64,000 nt of DNA. It comes from Paenibacillus_AQ nitricinens (GTDB lineage: Bacteria > Bacillota > Bacilli > Paenibacillales > Paenibacillaceae). Where the stretch lies: NCBI RefSeq assembly GCF_052056485.1, contig NZ_CP183948.1:5456001-5520000 (forward strand), written 5' to 3'. Below the pieces are notes generated by a model. It saw only the letters and a program-made list of their open reading frames with translations. It searched no databases and had not been told where the DNA came from. The first letter of the stretch is position 1; every line of letters starts with the position of its first letter. A program made the position numbers and the translations under genes. Positions 17,644 through 26,877 of this stretch are shown in pieces.

Positions 17644-20600
17644 ATGGGCTTTAGTGTGACAGAACGGGTAATTAAGCTGCTGTGCGGCAAGTCTGTTTTT
17701 GAAAAAGGATTGGCTTATTACCAATCTGGAAGCATTGATATAATAGATATTGAAGAACGTAATGAATCCATCCCAGATCTGCCCCGATCTCGTTATGAAG
17801 CGCTTGTTCAAGGGGGCATTGGCTACGAAGTCACTGTTGTCATCGATATCGATGGTGATGTCACGGCAGAGTGTACTTGTCCTGCTTACTCGCATGGAGG
17901 GCCTTTCTGCAAACATATCGCAGCCGTACTGATCAGCATCGATGCCCTTGAAGCTGCTGGAGAACGGCCAGATCATACTGGAACTTCTAGCCCATCTTCT
18001 ATTGAGGATACTGGAGTCTTAACCCCACGTATTTCTACGGATTCTACGCGAGACATGGGAGGAAGGTCCAGAGACCAGCATCTTGTGAGCAACCTGCTAG
18101 GCATGTTCAGTAACCATAAGCCACGTCCGAGCGGTACTGGGGCTTTTGTAGATAATAGGATTCCATTAAATGTCGAGTTCATCTGCAAGCCATTCACTTA
18201 CAGCTATAGCACTACCATGCTGGGAATAGAAATGAAAATCGGCTCAAAACGACCCTATGTCGTTCATAGAATAAGAGGTTTTCTGGAACGTGTACATCGT
18301 GGAGAAACCTTCGAATTCTCGAAGCATTTCGTCTATGACCCTGCCATTCACAGCTTTCGGAAGGAAGATAACATCGTTCTTCAGAAGCTAATTGAAATTG
18401 TCTTAAATGAAAAAATGTATCGCGATAACGTCACTAACTATTCTCCATATGGTGGCAACCTGGGGGGAGATCGCCTGCTGGCTATCCCTCCTTTTTTCTG
18501 GGGGACGCTTCAGCCCGCTCTTTCAGAAGTTTCGTCGGTATATCTGCAACAAGAAGAGGTGTTGTACGAAGGTATTCATATGTCTAATGAAGCACCACCC
18601 CTTAGCTTTGCGTTCGAACAAGCCGAAGGCGAAGGATACCATCTGGATATTCAAGGACTTGAGCAGATCTCAGTTCTGGAAGACTACGGACTCGTGCTGT
18701 CTGAAGGTAAGCTGTTGAAGCTATCTGCTCAGGAATGCATGCGTCTATCTGAGATGAAAAAAATGTTGGAATCCTCTCGTCGAGACGGCATCGATATTGC
18801 CCCCGAACAAATGGAGCCCTTTATGGACAAGGTTATCCCTGGTCTGAAAAAACTGGGAAATGTGCATATCGCCGACTCTATCGCTGATCGGATTGTGCAA
18901 CATAAGCTTATCGCGAGGCTCTATCTGGACCGTGTGAGAGATCGGCTGCTCGCCGGGCTAGAGTTTCAGTATGGTGATATTATCATCAATCCTTTGGATG
19001 AAAAAGCCCATGTTCGCGGTACGGACTTGATTCTTATACGCGACGGTGAAGGAGAGGCCCGAATTTTAGAGATGATGGAGCATGAATCCTTCGCCAAAAC
19101 CGAAGGCGGGTATATTATGACGGATGAGGAAGGTGAGTACGATTTTTTGTATCACACGATTCCGTTGCTTGAGCCACTACTCACGGTCTATGCGACCACC
19201 GCTGTCAAAGAAAGATTGTTCACGGGAACCACGCCACCCAAGGTAAGCATTAGTTGGAATGAGAAAACCGATTGGCTTGATTTTAAATTCGACATGGGTG
19301 GTATTCCCGAATCTGAGATTGTGATGGTCTTAAAATCACTTCAGGATAAGCGTAAATACTACCGATTGCCTGAAGGGGCACTGCTACCACTGGAGAGCGA
19401 GGAGCTCCAAGAAATCATCACCTTTATGAACGAGATGGGCATTCGAGAAGGTGAGATTAAAGGTGCGCAATTCTCTTTACCCGTCGTTCGCGGGTTACAT
19501 CTAACCTCTTCCGATTCTCAAAGTGACTCCGTCAAACTGAGCAGATCCTTTAAACGTTTACTTGCGAATATGCACAATCCTGAGAATCTTGATTTCCCTA
19601 TACCAGAGAGTCTAGCTCCTGTGCTCCGGGATTATCAGCAGTATGGATTCCAGTGGCTGAAGACGCTTGCCCACTATCGTTTTGGCGGTATTTTAGCGGA
19701 TGATATGGGTCTTGGCAAAACGCTGCAGAGTATCGCTTTTCTGCTCTCCGAGCTTCCGGATATTCGTCAGAGTGGTCTGCCCGCTCTTATTGTCGCTCCT
19801 GCCTCTCTCACCTACAACTGGCATAATGAGCTTAAAAAGTTCACGCCTGAGATCAAGGCTGTTATTGCAGATGGAAGCTTAACGGAACGCGGTCGAATTT
19901 TAAAAAATGCAGCGAAGGCAGATGTAATCATTACCTCTTACCCACTGCTTCGAAGAGATGTTCAGTTGTATGCTAAGAAATCTTTTCATACCCTGATTCT
20001 CGATGAAGCGCAAACCATAAAGAACCATACTACTCAGACCGCCCAAGCTGTAATGGCTCTTCAGGCCCGGCATCGTTTTGCACTTACTGGAACTCCTGTT
20101 GAGAATGCGTTAGAAGATCTTTGGTCTATCTTTGGCACTGTGTTTCCTGGGCTCTTTCCAGGTAAGAAGGCTTTTCACGATTTGCCGAGGGAAACTATCG
20201 CGAAACGGGCACGTCCCTTTTTGCTGCGGCGCTTAAAGAGTGATGTATTAAAAGAATTGCCTGAGAAAATCGAATCACTCCAAGCCTGTGAGCTGTTCCC
20301 TGAGCAGAAGAAGTTATATGTCGCTTATCTCGCACGTTTGAAAAAAGAGGCGCTTAAGCATTTGACCCAGGATAGTTTCGGTAATAATAATCGCATTAAA
20401 ATCCTTGCTGGTCTCACTCGTCTGCGCCAGCTATGTTGTCACCCAGCTCTATTTGTGGATGGGTATGAAGGAAGCTCTGCCAAGTTCGAGCAGCTGTTTG
20501 AAATCATAGAGGAATGCCGCAGTTCGGGTAAACGAATGCTAGTATTCTCCCAGTTCACAGAAATGCTCGGTTTGATTGGACGTGAACTCGGATATCAAGG

Positions 20601-20988
20601 GATTCCATATTTTTATCTAGATGGCCAAACGCCTGTGTCTCAGCGAGTAGATTTATGTAATCAGTTTAATGAAGGAGAGCGAGATATTTTCCTGATCTCC
20701 TTAAAAGCTGGTGGAACCGGACTCAACTTAACAGGGGCAGACACTGTAATCCTATACGATCTATGGTGGAATCCTGCCGTCGAGCAGCAAGCAGCGGATC
20801 GGGCACATCGAATCGGGCAGAAAAAAGTAGTGCAAGTGATCCGGCTCGTCACCCAAGGTACTGTGGAAGACAAAATGTATGAGCTACAACAGAAGAAAAA
20901 GAACTTGATCGATGAGGTAATTCAGCCAGGTCAGGAAGGGTTATCTACCCTTACAGAACAAGACATTCGTGAAATTCTGATGATCTAA
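17644..20988 (+). CDS. SWIM zinc-finger SNF2-family ATPase/helicase
   Basis: A 1114-residue DNA-dependent ATPase. Residues about 78-94 form a SWIM zinc finger (CTCPAYSHGGPFCKH). A long middle region matches the SNF2-associated bacterial helicase extension, and the C-terminal half is a complete SNF2 motor: DDMGLGKT (near 683), TSYPLLRRD, DEAQ (near 787), LTGTPVEN, and in lobe 2 VFSQFTEM, LKAGGTGLNLT and ADRAHRIGQ. GAGGAAGG lies 9 nt before the ATG at 17644. Bacterial proteins of this type are usually housekeeping or stress-related with unclear function. No adjacent nuclease or methylase is seen, so a defence role is not supported here. Confidence 0.92.
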   Translation: MGFSVTERVIKLLCGKSVFEKGLAYYQSGSIDIIDIEERNESIPDLPRSRYEALVQGGIGYEVTVVIDIDGDVTAECTCPAYSHGGPFCKHIAAVLISIDALEAAGERPDHTGTSSPSSIEDTGVLTPRISTDSTRDMGGRSRDQHLVSNLLGMFSNHKPRPSGTGAFVDNRIPLNVEFICKPFTYSYSTTMLGIEMKIGSKRPYVVHRIRGFLERVHRGETFEFSKHFVYDPAIHSFRKEDNIVLQKLIEIVLNEKMYRDNVTNYSPYGGNLGGDRLLAIPPFFWGTLQPALSEVSSVYLQQEEVLYEGIHMSNEAPPLSFAFEQAEGEGYHLDIQGLEQISVLEDYGLVLSEGKLLKLSAQECMRLSEMKKMLESSRRDGIDIAPEQMEPFMDKVIPGLKKLGNVHIADSIADRIVQHKLIARLYLDRVRDRLLAGLEFQYGDIIINPLDEKAHVRGTDLILIRDGEGEARILEMMEHESFAKTEGGYIMTDEEGEYDFLYHTIPLLEPLLTVYATTAVKERLFTGTTPPKVSISWNEKTDWLDFKFDMGGIPESEIVMVLKSLQDKRKYYRLPEGALLPLESEELQEIITFMNEMGIREGEIKGAQFSLPVVRGLHLTSSDSQSDSVKLSRSFKRLLANMHNPENLDFPIPESLAPVLRDYQQYGFQWLKTLAHYRFGGILADDMGLGKTLQSIAFLLSELPDIRQSGLPALIVAPASLTYNWHNELKKFTPEIKAVIADGSLTERGRILKNAAKADVIITSYPLLRRDVQLYAKKSFHTLILDEAQTIKNHTTQTAQAVMALQARHRFALTGTPVENALEDLWSIFGTVFPGLFPGKKAFHDLPRETIAKRARPFLLRRLKSDVLKELPEKIESLQACELFPEQKKLYVAYLARLKKEALKHLTQDSFGNNNRIKILAGLTRLRQLCCHPALFVDGYEGSSAKFEQLFEIIEECRSSGKRMLVFSQFTEMLGLIGRELGYQGIPYFYLDGQTPVSQRVDLCNQFNEGERDIFLISLKAGGTGLNLTGADTVILYDLWWNPAVEQQAADRAHRIGQKKVVQVIRLVTQGTVEDKMYELQQKKKNLIDEVIQPGQEGLSTLTEQDIREILMI

Positions 20989-20993
20989 ATAAA

Positions 20994-21030
20994 GGGATAT
21001 CCTGTAGCCGTACGGCTTTTGGGATATCCC
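20994..21030. terminator. bidirectional terminator between SNF2 and collagen-like genes
   Basis: GGGATATCC pairs with GGATATCCC, with an inner AGCCG/CGGCT helix. On the minus strand it is followed by TTTATTT, so it best serves the collagen-like gene ending at 21049. Confidence 0.75.
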
Positions 21031-21048
21031 AATTTCAGATTCATCGGA

Positions 21049-22839
21049 TTAAGCGATTGTAACTCCTCCGCTAGCATAGCCAGCAATGGTTGTCGCAACG
21101 TCAAGCCCGGCCGTTACCGTTGAAGTGAAGACCAGGAGCAATCGTTCTCCTACCGTAACTGGAATACTTAAGCCTGTGGTAGTACCACTGCTAATCGTGC
21201 CAAGTGAAAGTACACCTGTAAATGCAGGACTTAATGTGACTAAGGCTCCAGGTACTGCTGTGAAGGTATTGTTAGGCGTAGAAGAACTATATAATTGAGC
21301 AGTGATTGTTACTGTGGACCCCAATAAAGATAGTGCAGCTGTTGTACTGAAATAGGCTGCCATAGACGTAATCGTTCCGGCACGAGGAACTGAGAAGGCA
21401 AAGTTCAATAAGGTCCCGGCCGCTCCTGTAAGATCAATAGTGCCCCCTGTAATAGCAATGTTTGTTGCGTTGCTGCCGAAGCCGACTGCGCTTGAAGTAT
21501 TCAGAAGACCTCCCAAAACTGTGGTCATAGCTACTGGCAGACCAGAAGCATACGGAATAATTGCACCTGAACCTGTGGCGCCCGTTGCTCCAGTGGCTCC
21601 CGCTGTTCCTGTTGCTCCGGTGGCTCCCGCTGTTCCTGTCGCTCCGGTGGCTCCCGCTGTTCCTGTTGCTCCGGTGGCTCCCGCTGTTCCCGTTGCTCCG
21701 GTCGCTCCCACACTTCCTGTTGCTCCAGTGGCTCCCGCTGTTCCCGTTACTCCGGTCGCTCCCGCTGTTCCTGTTGCTCCAGTGGCTCCTGCTATTCCTG
21801 TTGCTCCGGTCGCTCCCGCTGGTCCTGTTGCTCCGGTCGCTCCCGCTGGTCCTGTTGCTCCGGTCGCTCCCGCTGGTCCTGTCGCTCCCGCTGTTCCTGT
21901 CGCTCCGGTGGCTCCCGCTGGTCCTGTTGCTCCGGTCGCTCCCGCTGTTCCTGTTGCTCCCGCTGGTCCTGTTGCTCCAGTGGCTCCCGCTGTTCCCGTG
22001 GCTCCTGTTGCTCCGGTGGCTCCCGCTGTTCCTGTTGCTCCGGTGGCTCCCGCTGTTCCTGTCGCTCCGGTCGCTCCCGCTGTTCCTGTTGCTCCAGTGG
22101 CTCCCGCTGTTCCTGTTGCTCCGGTCGCTCCCGCTGGTCCTGTTGCTCCAGTGACTCCCGCTGTTCCCGTTGCTCCGGTGGCTCCCGCTGTTCCTGTTGC
22201 TCCAGTGACTCCCGCTGTTCCCGTTGCTCCGGTGGCTCCCGCACTTCCTGTCGCTCCGGTGGCTCCCGCACTTCCTGTCGCTCCGGTGGCTCCCGCACTT
22301 CCTGTCGCTCCGGTGGCTCCCGCACTTCCTGTCGCTCCGGTGGCTCCCGCTGTTCCGGTGGCTCCCGCTGTTCCTGTTGCTCCGGTCGCTCCCGCTGTTC
22401 CTGTTGCTCCGGTGGCTCCCGCTGTTCCTGTTGCTCCGGTGGCTCCTGTATCTCCGGTTGCACCAGTGGCTCCTCTAATCCCTATATTTTCACCATACAA
22501 TTCAGAGTAGACAAGCCGATGAGCAGTCACTAATTGGCCAGTGCTACTTTTTCCCCAAACTGAGACTTGAATTGGATCATCTACTAGAGTTGGTGTTGTG
22601 AATATAAATTCGAATGAATCAAAATTTGCATAATAGTCATTCGTTTGTACTTCATTAGGTCCCACCGTATGAAGTTCACTAACATATAGTGTTCTTGTAC
22701 CGTTCATATAATAGCCTTCGATTTGAACTATCGACGCAGTGACATCGCTCTGGTTGACCAGTTTAATAGTAACAAGCTGAGTAGGTCTTTCACCGCTTAC
22801 CAGATTGTTTTCTATAGGTCCAGTAGATAAATGACTCAA
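21049..22839 (-). CDS. collagen-like surface protein with BclB-type C-terminal domain
   Basis: A 596-residue protein in three parts. Residues 1-118 are a head domain shared with the two neighbouring genes (STGPIEN start, FDSFEFIFTT, VSVWGK, GQLVTAHRLV). Residues about 122-424 are Gly-X-Y repeats dominated by GAT and GTA triplets, a Thr-rich collagen pattern like spore-surface BclA/BclB proteins where Thr can carry sugars. Residues about 425-596 (GAIIPYASGLPVAMTT onward) resemble the BclB-type exosporium glycoprotein domain. There is no signal peptide, as expected for proteins assembled on a spore inside the mother cell. The start is TTG at 22839, with GAGGAG 8 nt upstream. Spore-surface placement is an inference. 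Confidence 0.85.
   Translation of the reverse strand: MSHLSTGPIENNLVSGERPTQLVTIKLVNQSDVTASIVQIEGYYMNGTRTLYVSELHTVGPNEVQTNDYYANFDSFEFIFTTPTLVDDPIQVSVWGKSSTGQLVTAHRLVYSELYGENIGIRGATGATGDTGATGATGTAGATGATGTAGATGATGTAGATGTAGATGATGSAGATGATGSAGATGATGSAGATGATGSAGATGATGTAGVTGATGTAGATGATGTAGVTGATGPAGATGATGTAGATGATGTAGATGATGTAGATGATGTAGATGATGATGTAGATGATGPAGATGTAGATGATGPAGATGATGTAGATGPAGATGATGPAGATGATGPAGATGATGIAGATGATGTAGATGVTGTAGATGATGSVGATGATGTAGATGATGTAGATGATGTAGATGATGTAGATGATGATGSGAIIPYASGLPVAMTTVLGGLLNTSSAVGFGSNATNIAITGGTIDLTGAAGTLLNFAFSVPRAGTITSMAAYFSTTAALSLLGSTVTITAQLYSSSTPNNTFTAVPGALVTLSPAFTGVLSLGTISSGTTTGLSIPVTVGERLLLVFTSTVTAGLDVATTIAGYASGGVTIA
21570..22475. repeat. tandem 9/18-bp collagen-coding repeat
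   Basis: Near-perfect short tandem repeats coding GAT-GxA units on the minus strand. The repeat keeps all reading frames open, which creates long false frames on both strands. Such tracts are prone to length change. Confidence 0.95.
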
Positions 22840-23021
22840 GTTCTCAACTCCTCTTCAATTCAAATAGATTTATAAATACTCTTAAAATCTGTAGATCAAA
22901 AACCCCTACAACAAGATAGTCCACTATAAATTTTTAAAATTGTAACGTCACTATAATCATTCCTCCCATCTACTCCAAATTTGTTAACGATGAGCCTATT
23001 ATATTTTTCAGTCCATAATTT

Positions 23022-23068
23022 CTGGCTCTTTATAGTAATATTCTTATCTTGAAATATTGCGTGGACAT
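23022..23068 (-). promoter_or_regulatory. conserved promoter-like block, copy A
   Basis: Read on the plus strand it contains TCCATAATT, then TATAGTAATATTCT (23031-23044) and GCGTGGACAT (23059-23068). The same blocks in the same order occur before the 27237 gene. On the minus strand this gives ATGTCCACGC, 14 nt, AGAATATTACTATA. It may be a late sporulation promoter, but the -10 match to the sigma-K consensus is poor. Confidence 0.65.
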
Positions 23069-23195
23069 CCATTAAAAGCCACTGCTATACATATTAAGTA
23101 CTGTCAGAGCAAACTAGTAAATCTATGAGAATTCAATCTACTACAAATCTTAAAAGTACTTTTCTCCGTCTAGCCCACAACATATTGTGTTATCA

Positions 23196-23249
23196 AAACA
23201 GAGGATAACCCATGAGCTATACTTACAGCTACAGGTTATCCCCCTCTTT
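23196..23249 (-). terminator. terminator of the 23276-26863 gene
   Basis: On the minus strand AGAGGGGGATAACC pairs with GGTTATCCTCT, with TGTTTTG after the helix. Confidence 0.7.
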
Positions 23250-23275
23250 GAACATTGAAACTTAGAGAACAATTT

Positions 23276-26200
23276 TTAAGTCAATTCATGAACAGACCAA
23301 ACTATACCTGCTGTGTTGGCGCCGCCCAAATTCAAAGGAACTGTCAAACCATTAGACACATAGAACAAGCCAATAACATCACCTGCTGTTAGAGCAAACT
23401 CACCAGCCAGCGTTACAGTCCCGCTCCCCAAAATAGCTCTCAAATCTAGAATAAGCGCAACATTGACATCTAACACAGGAAATAATCCACTTACCAGATT
23501 TGTTGCGGTAGGAGATGTTCTCTGAACTATAAATGCTGGATTAATTCCACTACCAAGACTTATTGAGATAGAAGCGGTTGTGGAATAATTAATAGTTGCT
23601 TCAATAGAATATCTACCTGTCGTCGGAACTGTGTAATTTCCCGTAACTGGGCTAAAGGATGGATCAGAATAGAACGGAGAAGTCACAGTCCAGCCCGTAA
23701 GTTGGGAAGAACTAGATACTGACAAAGTTGGCAGGAATGCAGAGAATCCTTCAGCTTGAATATTCGGCCCCGTTGCTCCAGTTACACCAGTTGTTCCGGT
23801 TGCTCCGGTCACTCCTGCGACTCCGGTTGCTCCGGTCACTCCTGCGACTCCCGTTGCTCCGGTCACTCCTGCGGCTCCTGTCGCTCCTGTCACTCCAGCG
23901 ACTCCGGTTGCTCCGGTCACTCCTGCGATTCCGGTTGCTCCGGTCACTCCTGCGACTCCCGTTGCTCCGGTCACTCCTGCGGCTCCTGTCGCTCCTGTCA
24001 CTCCAGCGACTCCGGTTGCTCCGGTCACTCCTGCGATTCCGGTTGCTCCTGTTGCTCCTGCGGCTCCGGTCGCTCCTGTCACTCCAGCGGCTCCTGTCGC
24101 TCCTGTCACTCCAGCGACTCCCGTTGCTCCTGTCACTCCTGTCGCTCCTGTCACTCCTGCGGTTCCGGTTGCTCCCGTTGCTCCTGTCGCTCCTTCAGCT
24201 CCCGTTGCACCAGTCACTCCGTCGGCTCCCGTTGCTCCGGTCGCACCAGTCGCTCCATCGGCTCCCGTTGCTCCGGTCACTCCGTCGGCTCCGGTCGCAC
24301 CAGTCACTCCATCAGCCCCGGTCGCTCCTGTTACTCCAGCGGCTCCGGTCGCACCAGTCGCTCCAGCGACTCCGGTTGCTCCTGTCACTCCTGCGGTTCC
24401 GGTTGCTCCTGTCACTCCTGCGGTTCCGGTTGCTCCTGTTGCTCCATCGGCTCCCGTTGCTCCTGTCACTCCATCGGCTCCCGTTGCTCCCGTTGCTCCT
24501 GTCGCTCCTTCAGCTCCCGTTGCTCCTGTTGCACCAGCGGCTCCGGTCGCACCAGTCGCTCCAGCGGTTCCGGTCGCTCCTGTCACTCCAGCGACTCCGG
24601 TTGCTCCTGTCACTCCAGCGACTCCGGTTGCTCCAGTTGCTCCAGTTGCTCCTGTCACTCCAGCGACTCCCGTTGCTCCGGTCACTCCGTCGGCTCCGGT
24701 CGCACCAGTCACTCCATCAGACCCGGTCGCTCCTGTTACTCCAGCGGCTCCGGTCGCACCAGTCACTCCAGCGGCTCCCGTTGCTCCAGTTGCTCCAGTT
24801 GCACCATCGGCTCCGGTCGCCCCAGTCACTCCGTCGGCTCCGGTCGCACCAGTCACTCCATCAGCCCCGGTCGCTCCTGTTACTCCAGTTGCTCCTGTCA
24901 CTCCAGCGACTCCCGTTGCTCCTGTCACTCCTGCGGTTCCGGTTGCTCCCGTTGCTCCTGTCGCTCCTTCAGCTCCCGTTGCTCCTGTCGCTCCTGTTAC
25001 TCCGTCGGCTCCGGTCGCACCAGTCGCTCCATCTGCCCCGGTCGCTCCTGTTACTCCAGCGGCTCCGGTCGCACCAGTCACTCCATCAGCCCCGGTTGCA
25101 CCAGTTGCACCATCGGCTCCGGTCGCACCAGTCACTCCATCAGCCCCGGTCGCTCCTGTTACTCCAGCGGCTCCGGTCGCACCAGTCACTCCAGCGACTC
25201 CCGTTGCTCCTGTCACTCCATCGACTCCCGTTGCTCCTGTCACTCCTGCGGTTCCGGTTGCTCCCGTTGCTCCTGTTACTCCAGCGGCTCCGGTCGCACC
25301 AGTCACTCCAGCGGCTCCCGTTGCTCCTGTTGCACCATCGGCTCCGGTCGCTCCTGTTACTCCAGCGGCTCCGGTCGCCCCAGTCGCTCCAGCGGATCCA
25401 GTTGCTCCAGTCACTCCGTCGGCTCCGGTCGCCCCAGTCGCTCCAGCGGCTCCGGTCGCCCCAGTCGCTCCATCGGCTCCCGTTGCTCCAGTCACTCCGT
25501 CGGCTCCGGTCGCACCAGTCACTCCATCGGCTCCGGTCGCACCAGTCGCTCCATCGGCTCCCGTTGCTCCCGTTGCACCAGTCACTCCGTCGGCTCCCGT
25601 TGCTCCTGTCGCTCCTGTTACTCCGTCGGCTCCCGTTGCTCCTGTCGCTCCTGTTACTCCGTCGGCTCCCGTTACTCCTGTCACTCCATCGGCTCCCGTT
25701 GCTCCCGTTGCACCAGTCACTCCGTCGGCTCCCGTTGCTCCTGTCGCTCCTGTTACTCCGTCGGCTCCCGTTACTCCTGTCACTCCAGCGGCTCCCGTTG
25801 CTCCAGTTGCACCAGCGACTCCGGTTGCTCCGGTCACTCCAGCGGCTCCCGTTGCTCCAGTCACTCCGTCGGCTCCGGTCGCCCCAGTCGCTCCATCGGC
25901 TCCGGTCGCACCAGTCGCTCCATCGGCTCCCGTTGCTCCAGTCACTCCAGCGACTCCCGTTGCTCCAGTCACTCCAGCGACTCCCGTTGCTCCAGTCACT
26001 CCGTCGGCTCCGGTCGCACCAGTCACTCCATCTGCCCCGGTCGCTCCTGTTACTCCATCGGCTCCCGTTGCACCAGTCACTCCATCGGCTCCCGTTGCAC
26101 CAGTTGCTCCGTCGGCTCCCGTTGCTCCAGTCACTCCGTCGGCTCCGGTCGCACCAGTCGCTCCATCGGCTCCCGTTGCTCCAGTCACTCCGTCGGCTCC

Positions 26201-26863
26201 CGTTGCTCCAGTTGCTCCGTCGGCTCCGGTCGCTCCAGTCGCTCCATCGGCTCCCGTTGCACCAGTCACTCCATCGGCTCCCGTTGCTCCTGTTACTCCA
26301 TCGGCTCCGGTCGTACCAGTCACTCCATCAGCCCCGGTCGCTCCTGTTACTCCATCGGCTCCCGTTGCACCAGTCACTCCATCGGCTCCCGTTGCTCCGG
26401 CAGCTCCGGTTGCACCAGCTACTCCATCAGCCCCCGTCGCACCAGTAGCTCCGTCTGCTCCCGTCGCTCCAGTCACTCCTGTATCACCTGTAGCCCCAGT
26501 TGCCCCTACGGTTGCTCCGAGTAATTCTGAATGAACAAGTCGGTGAGCAGTAACGATTTGCCCTGAGCTATTTTTCCCCCATACTGAAACTTGAATAGGA
26601 TCATCTACCAGGCTTAAAGTCGTAAATATAAATTCAAATGCATCAAAATCAGCATAATAATCATTGGTTATGACTTGCTCAGGCATTACGTTAATAAGCT
26701 GACTAACATACAAAGTTCTTGTCCCATCCATATAATATCCTTGGACGAGAACCGTAGAAGAAGTAACATCGCTTCGGTTATCGATTTTGATCGTAACATG
26801 TTGAGTAGGTCGTATCCCACCCACCATGGTATTATCTATCGGCCCGGTAGATAAATAGCTCAA
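23276..26863 (-). CDS. giant collagen-like surface protein with BclA/C1q-like C-terminal domain
   Basis: A 1195-residue protein. Residues 1-118 are the shared head (STGPIDN, FDAFEFIFTT, DDPIQVSVWGK). About residues 120-1033 are Gly-X-Thr repeats, mostly GADGVTGAT and GAAGVTGAT units, some 300 triplets. The last ~161 residues (IQAEGFSAFLPTLS to VWSVHELT) look like a C1q/TNF-type jelly roll such as the BclA C-terminal domain, which would trimerise the triple helix. The start is TTG at 26863, with AAAGGAG 9 nt upstream that overlaps the stop of the previous gene, 14 bp away. So it is co-transcribed with the head-only gene. Probably a filament of the spore surface; not proven by the sequence. Confidence 0.85.
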   Translation of the reverse strand: MSYLSTGPIDNTMVGGIRPTQHVTIKIDNRSDVTSSTVLVQGYYMDGTRTLYVSQLINVMPEQVITNDYYADFDAFEFIFTTLSLVDDPIQVSVWGKNSSGQIVTAHRLVHSELLGATVGATGATGDTGVTGATGADGATGATGADGVAGATGAAGATGADGVTGATGADGVTGATGADGVTGTTGADGVTGATGADGVTGATGADGATGATGADGATGATGADGVTGATGADGATGATGADGVTGATGADGATGATGADGVTGATGADGVTGATGADGVTGATGADGVTGATGVAGVTGATGVAGVTGATGADGATGATGADGATGATGADGVTGATGAAGVTGATGVAGATGATGAAGVTGVTGADGVTGATGATGADGVTGATGATGADGVTGVTGADGVTGATGATGADGVTGATGATGADGVTGATGATGADGATGATGADGVTGATGADGVTGATGADGATGATGAAGATGATGADGVTGATGSAGATGATGAAGVTGATGADGATGATGAAGVTGATGAAGVTGATGATGTAGVTGATGVDGVTGATGVAGVTGATGAAGVTGATGADGVTGATGADGATGATGADGVTGATGAAGVTGATGADGATGATGADGVTGATGATGAEGATGATGATGTAGVTGATGVAGVTGATGVTGATGADGVTGATGADGVTGATGADGATGATGATGAAGVTGATGAAGVTGATGSDGVTGATGADGVTGATGVAGVTGATGATGATGVAGVTGATGVAGVTGATGTAGATGATGAAGATGATGAEGATGATGATGADGVTGATGADGATGATGTAGVTGATGTAGVTGATGVAGATGATGAAGVTGATGADGVTGATGADGVTGATGADGATGATGATGADGVTGATGAEGATGATGATGTAGVTGATGVTGATGVAGVTGATGAAGVTGATGAAGATGATGIAGVTGATGVAGVTGATGAAGVTGATGVAGVTGATGIAGVTGATGVAGVTGATGAAGVTGATGVAGVTGATGVAGVTGATGTTGVTGATGPNIQAEGFSAFLPTLSVSSSSQLTGWTVTSPFYSDPSFSPVTGNYTVPTTGRYSIEATINYSTTASISISLGSGINPAFIVQRTSPTATNLVSGLFPVLDVNVALILDLRAILGSGTVTLAGEFALTAGDVIGLFYVSNGLTVPLNLGGANTAGIVWSVHELT
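23765..26510. repeat. long tandem 9/18-bp collagen-coding repeat
   Basis: About 2.7 kb of short repeats (GCT/ACT/GTC combinations on the plus strand) coding for Gly-X-Thr on the minus strand. Higher-order units of 18-27 bp recur irregularly, suggesting repeated slippage or recombination. Assembly from short reads could easily miscount it. Confidence 0.95.
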
Positions 26864-26877
26864 TTCTCAACACTCCT

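Larger units (their letters stand above)
22840..23275. other. intergenic region between the two collagen-like genes
   Basis: 436 bp, AT-rich, without a credible gene. It holds the promoter-like block at 23022-23068 for the 21049-22839 gene (leaving a leader of roughly 180 nt) and the terminator at 23196-23249 for the upstream gene. Confidence 0.7.

Noticed and set aside
17644..20988. SNF2 protein as part of a defence island
   Set aside because: No nuclease, methylase or other defence partner beside it; SWIM-SNF2 proteins also occur alone in many Firmicutes.
21440..22510. Long plus-strand frame of VAPVAPA-type repeats opposite the first collagen-like gene
   Set aside because: It is a shadow of the tandem repeat; no ribosome site or domain. 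The minus-strand frame has real head and cap domains.
23728..26524. Two plus-strand frames of over 900 codons opposite the giant collagen-like gene
   Set aside because: Low-complexity Leu/Arg and Ser/Cys products created by the repeat; no start signals and no family match.
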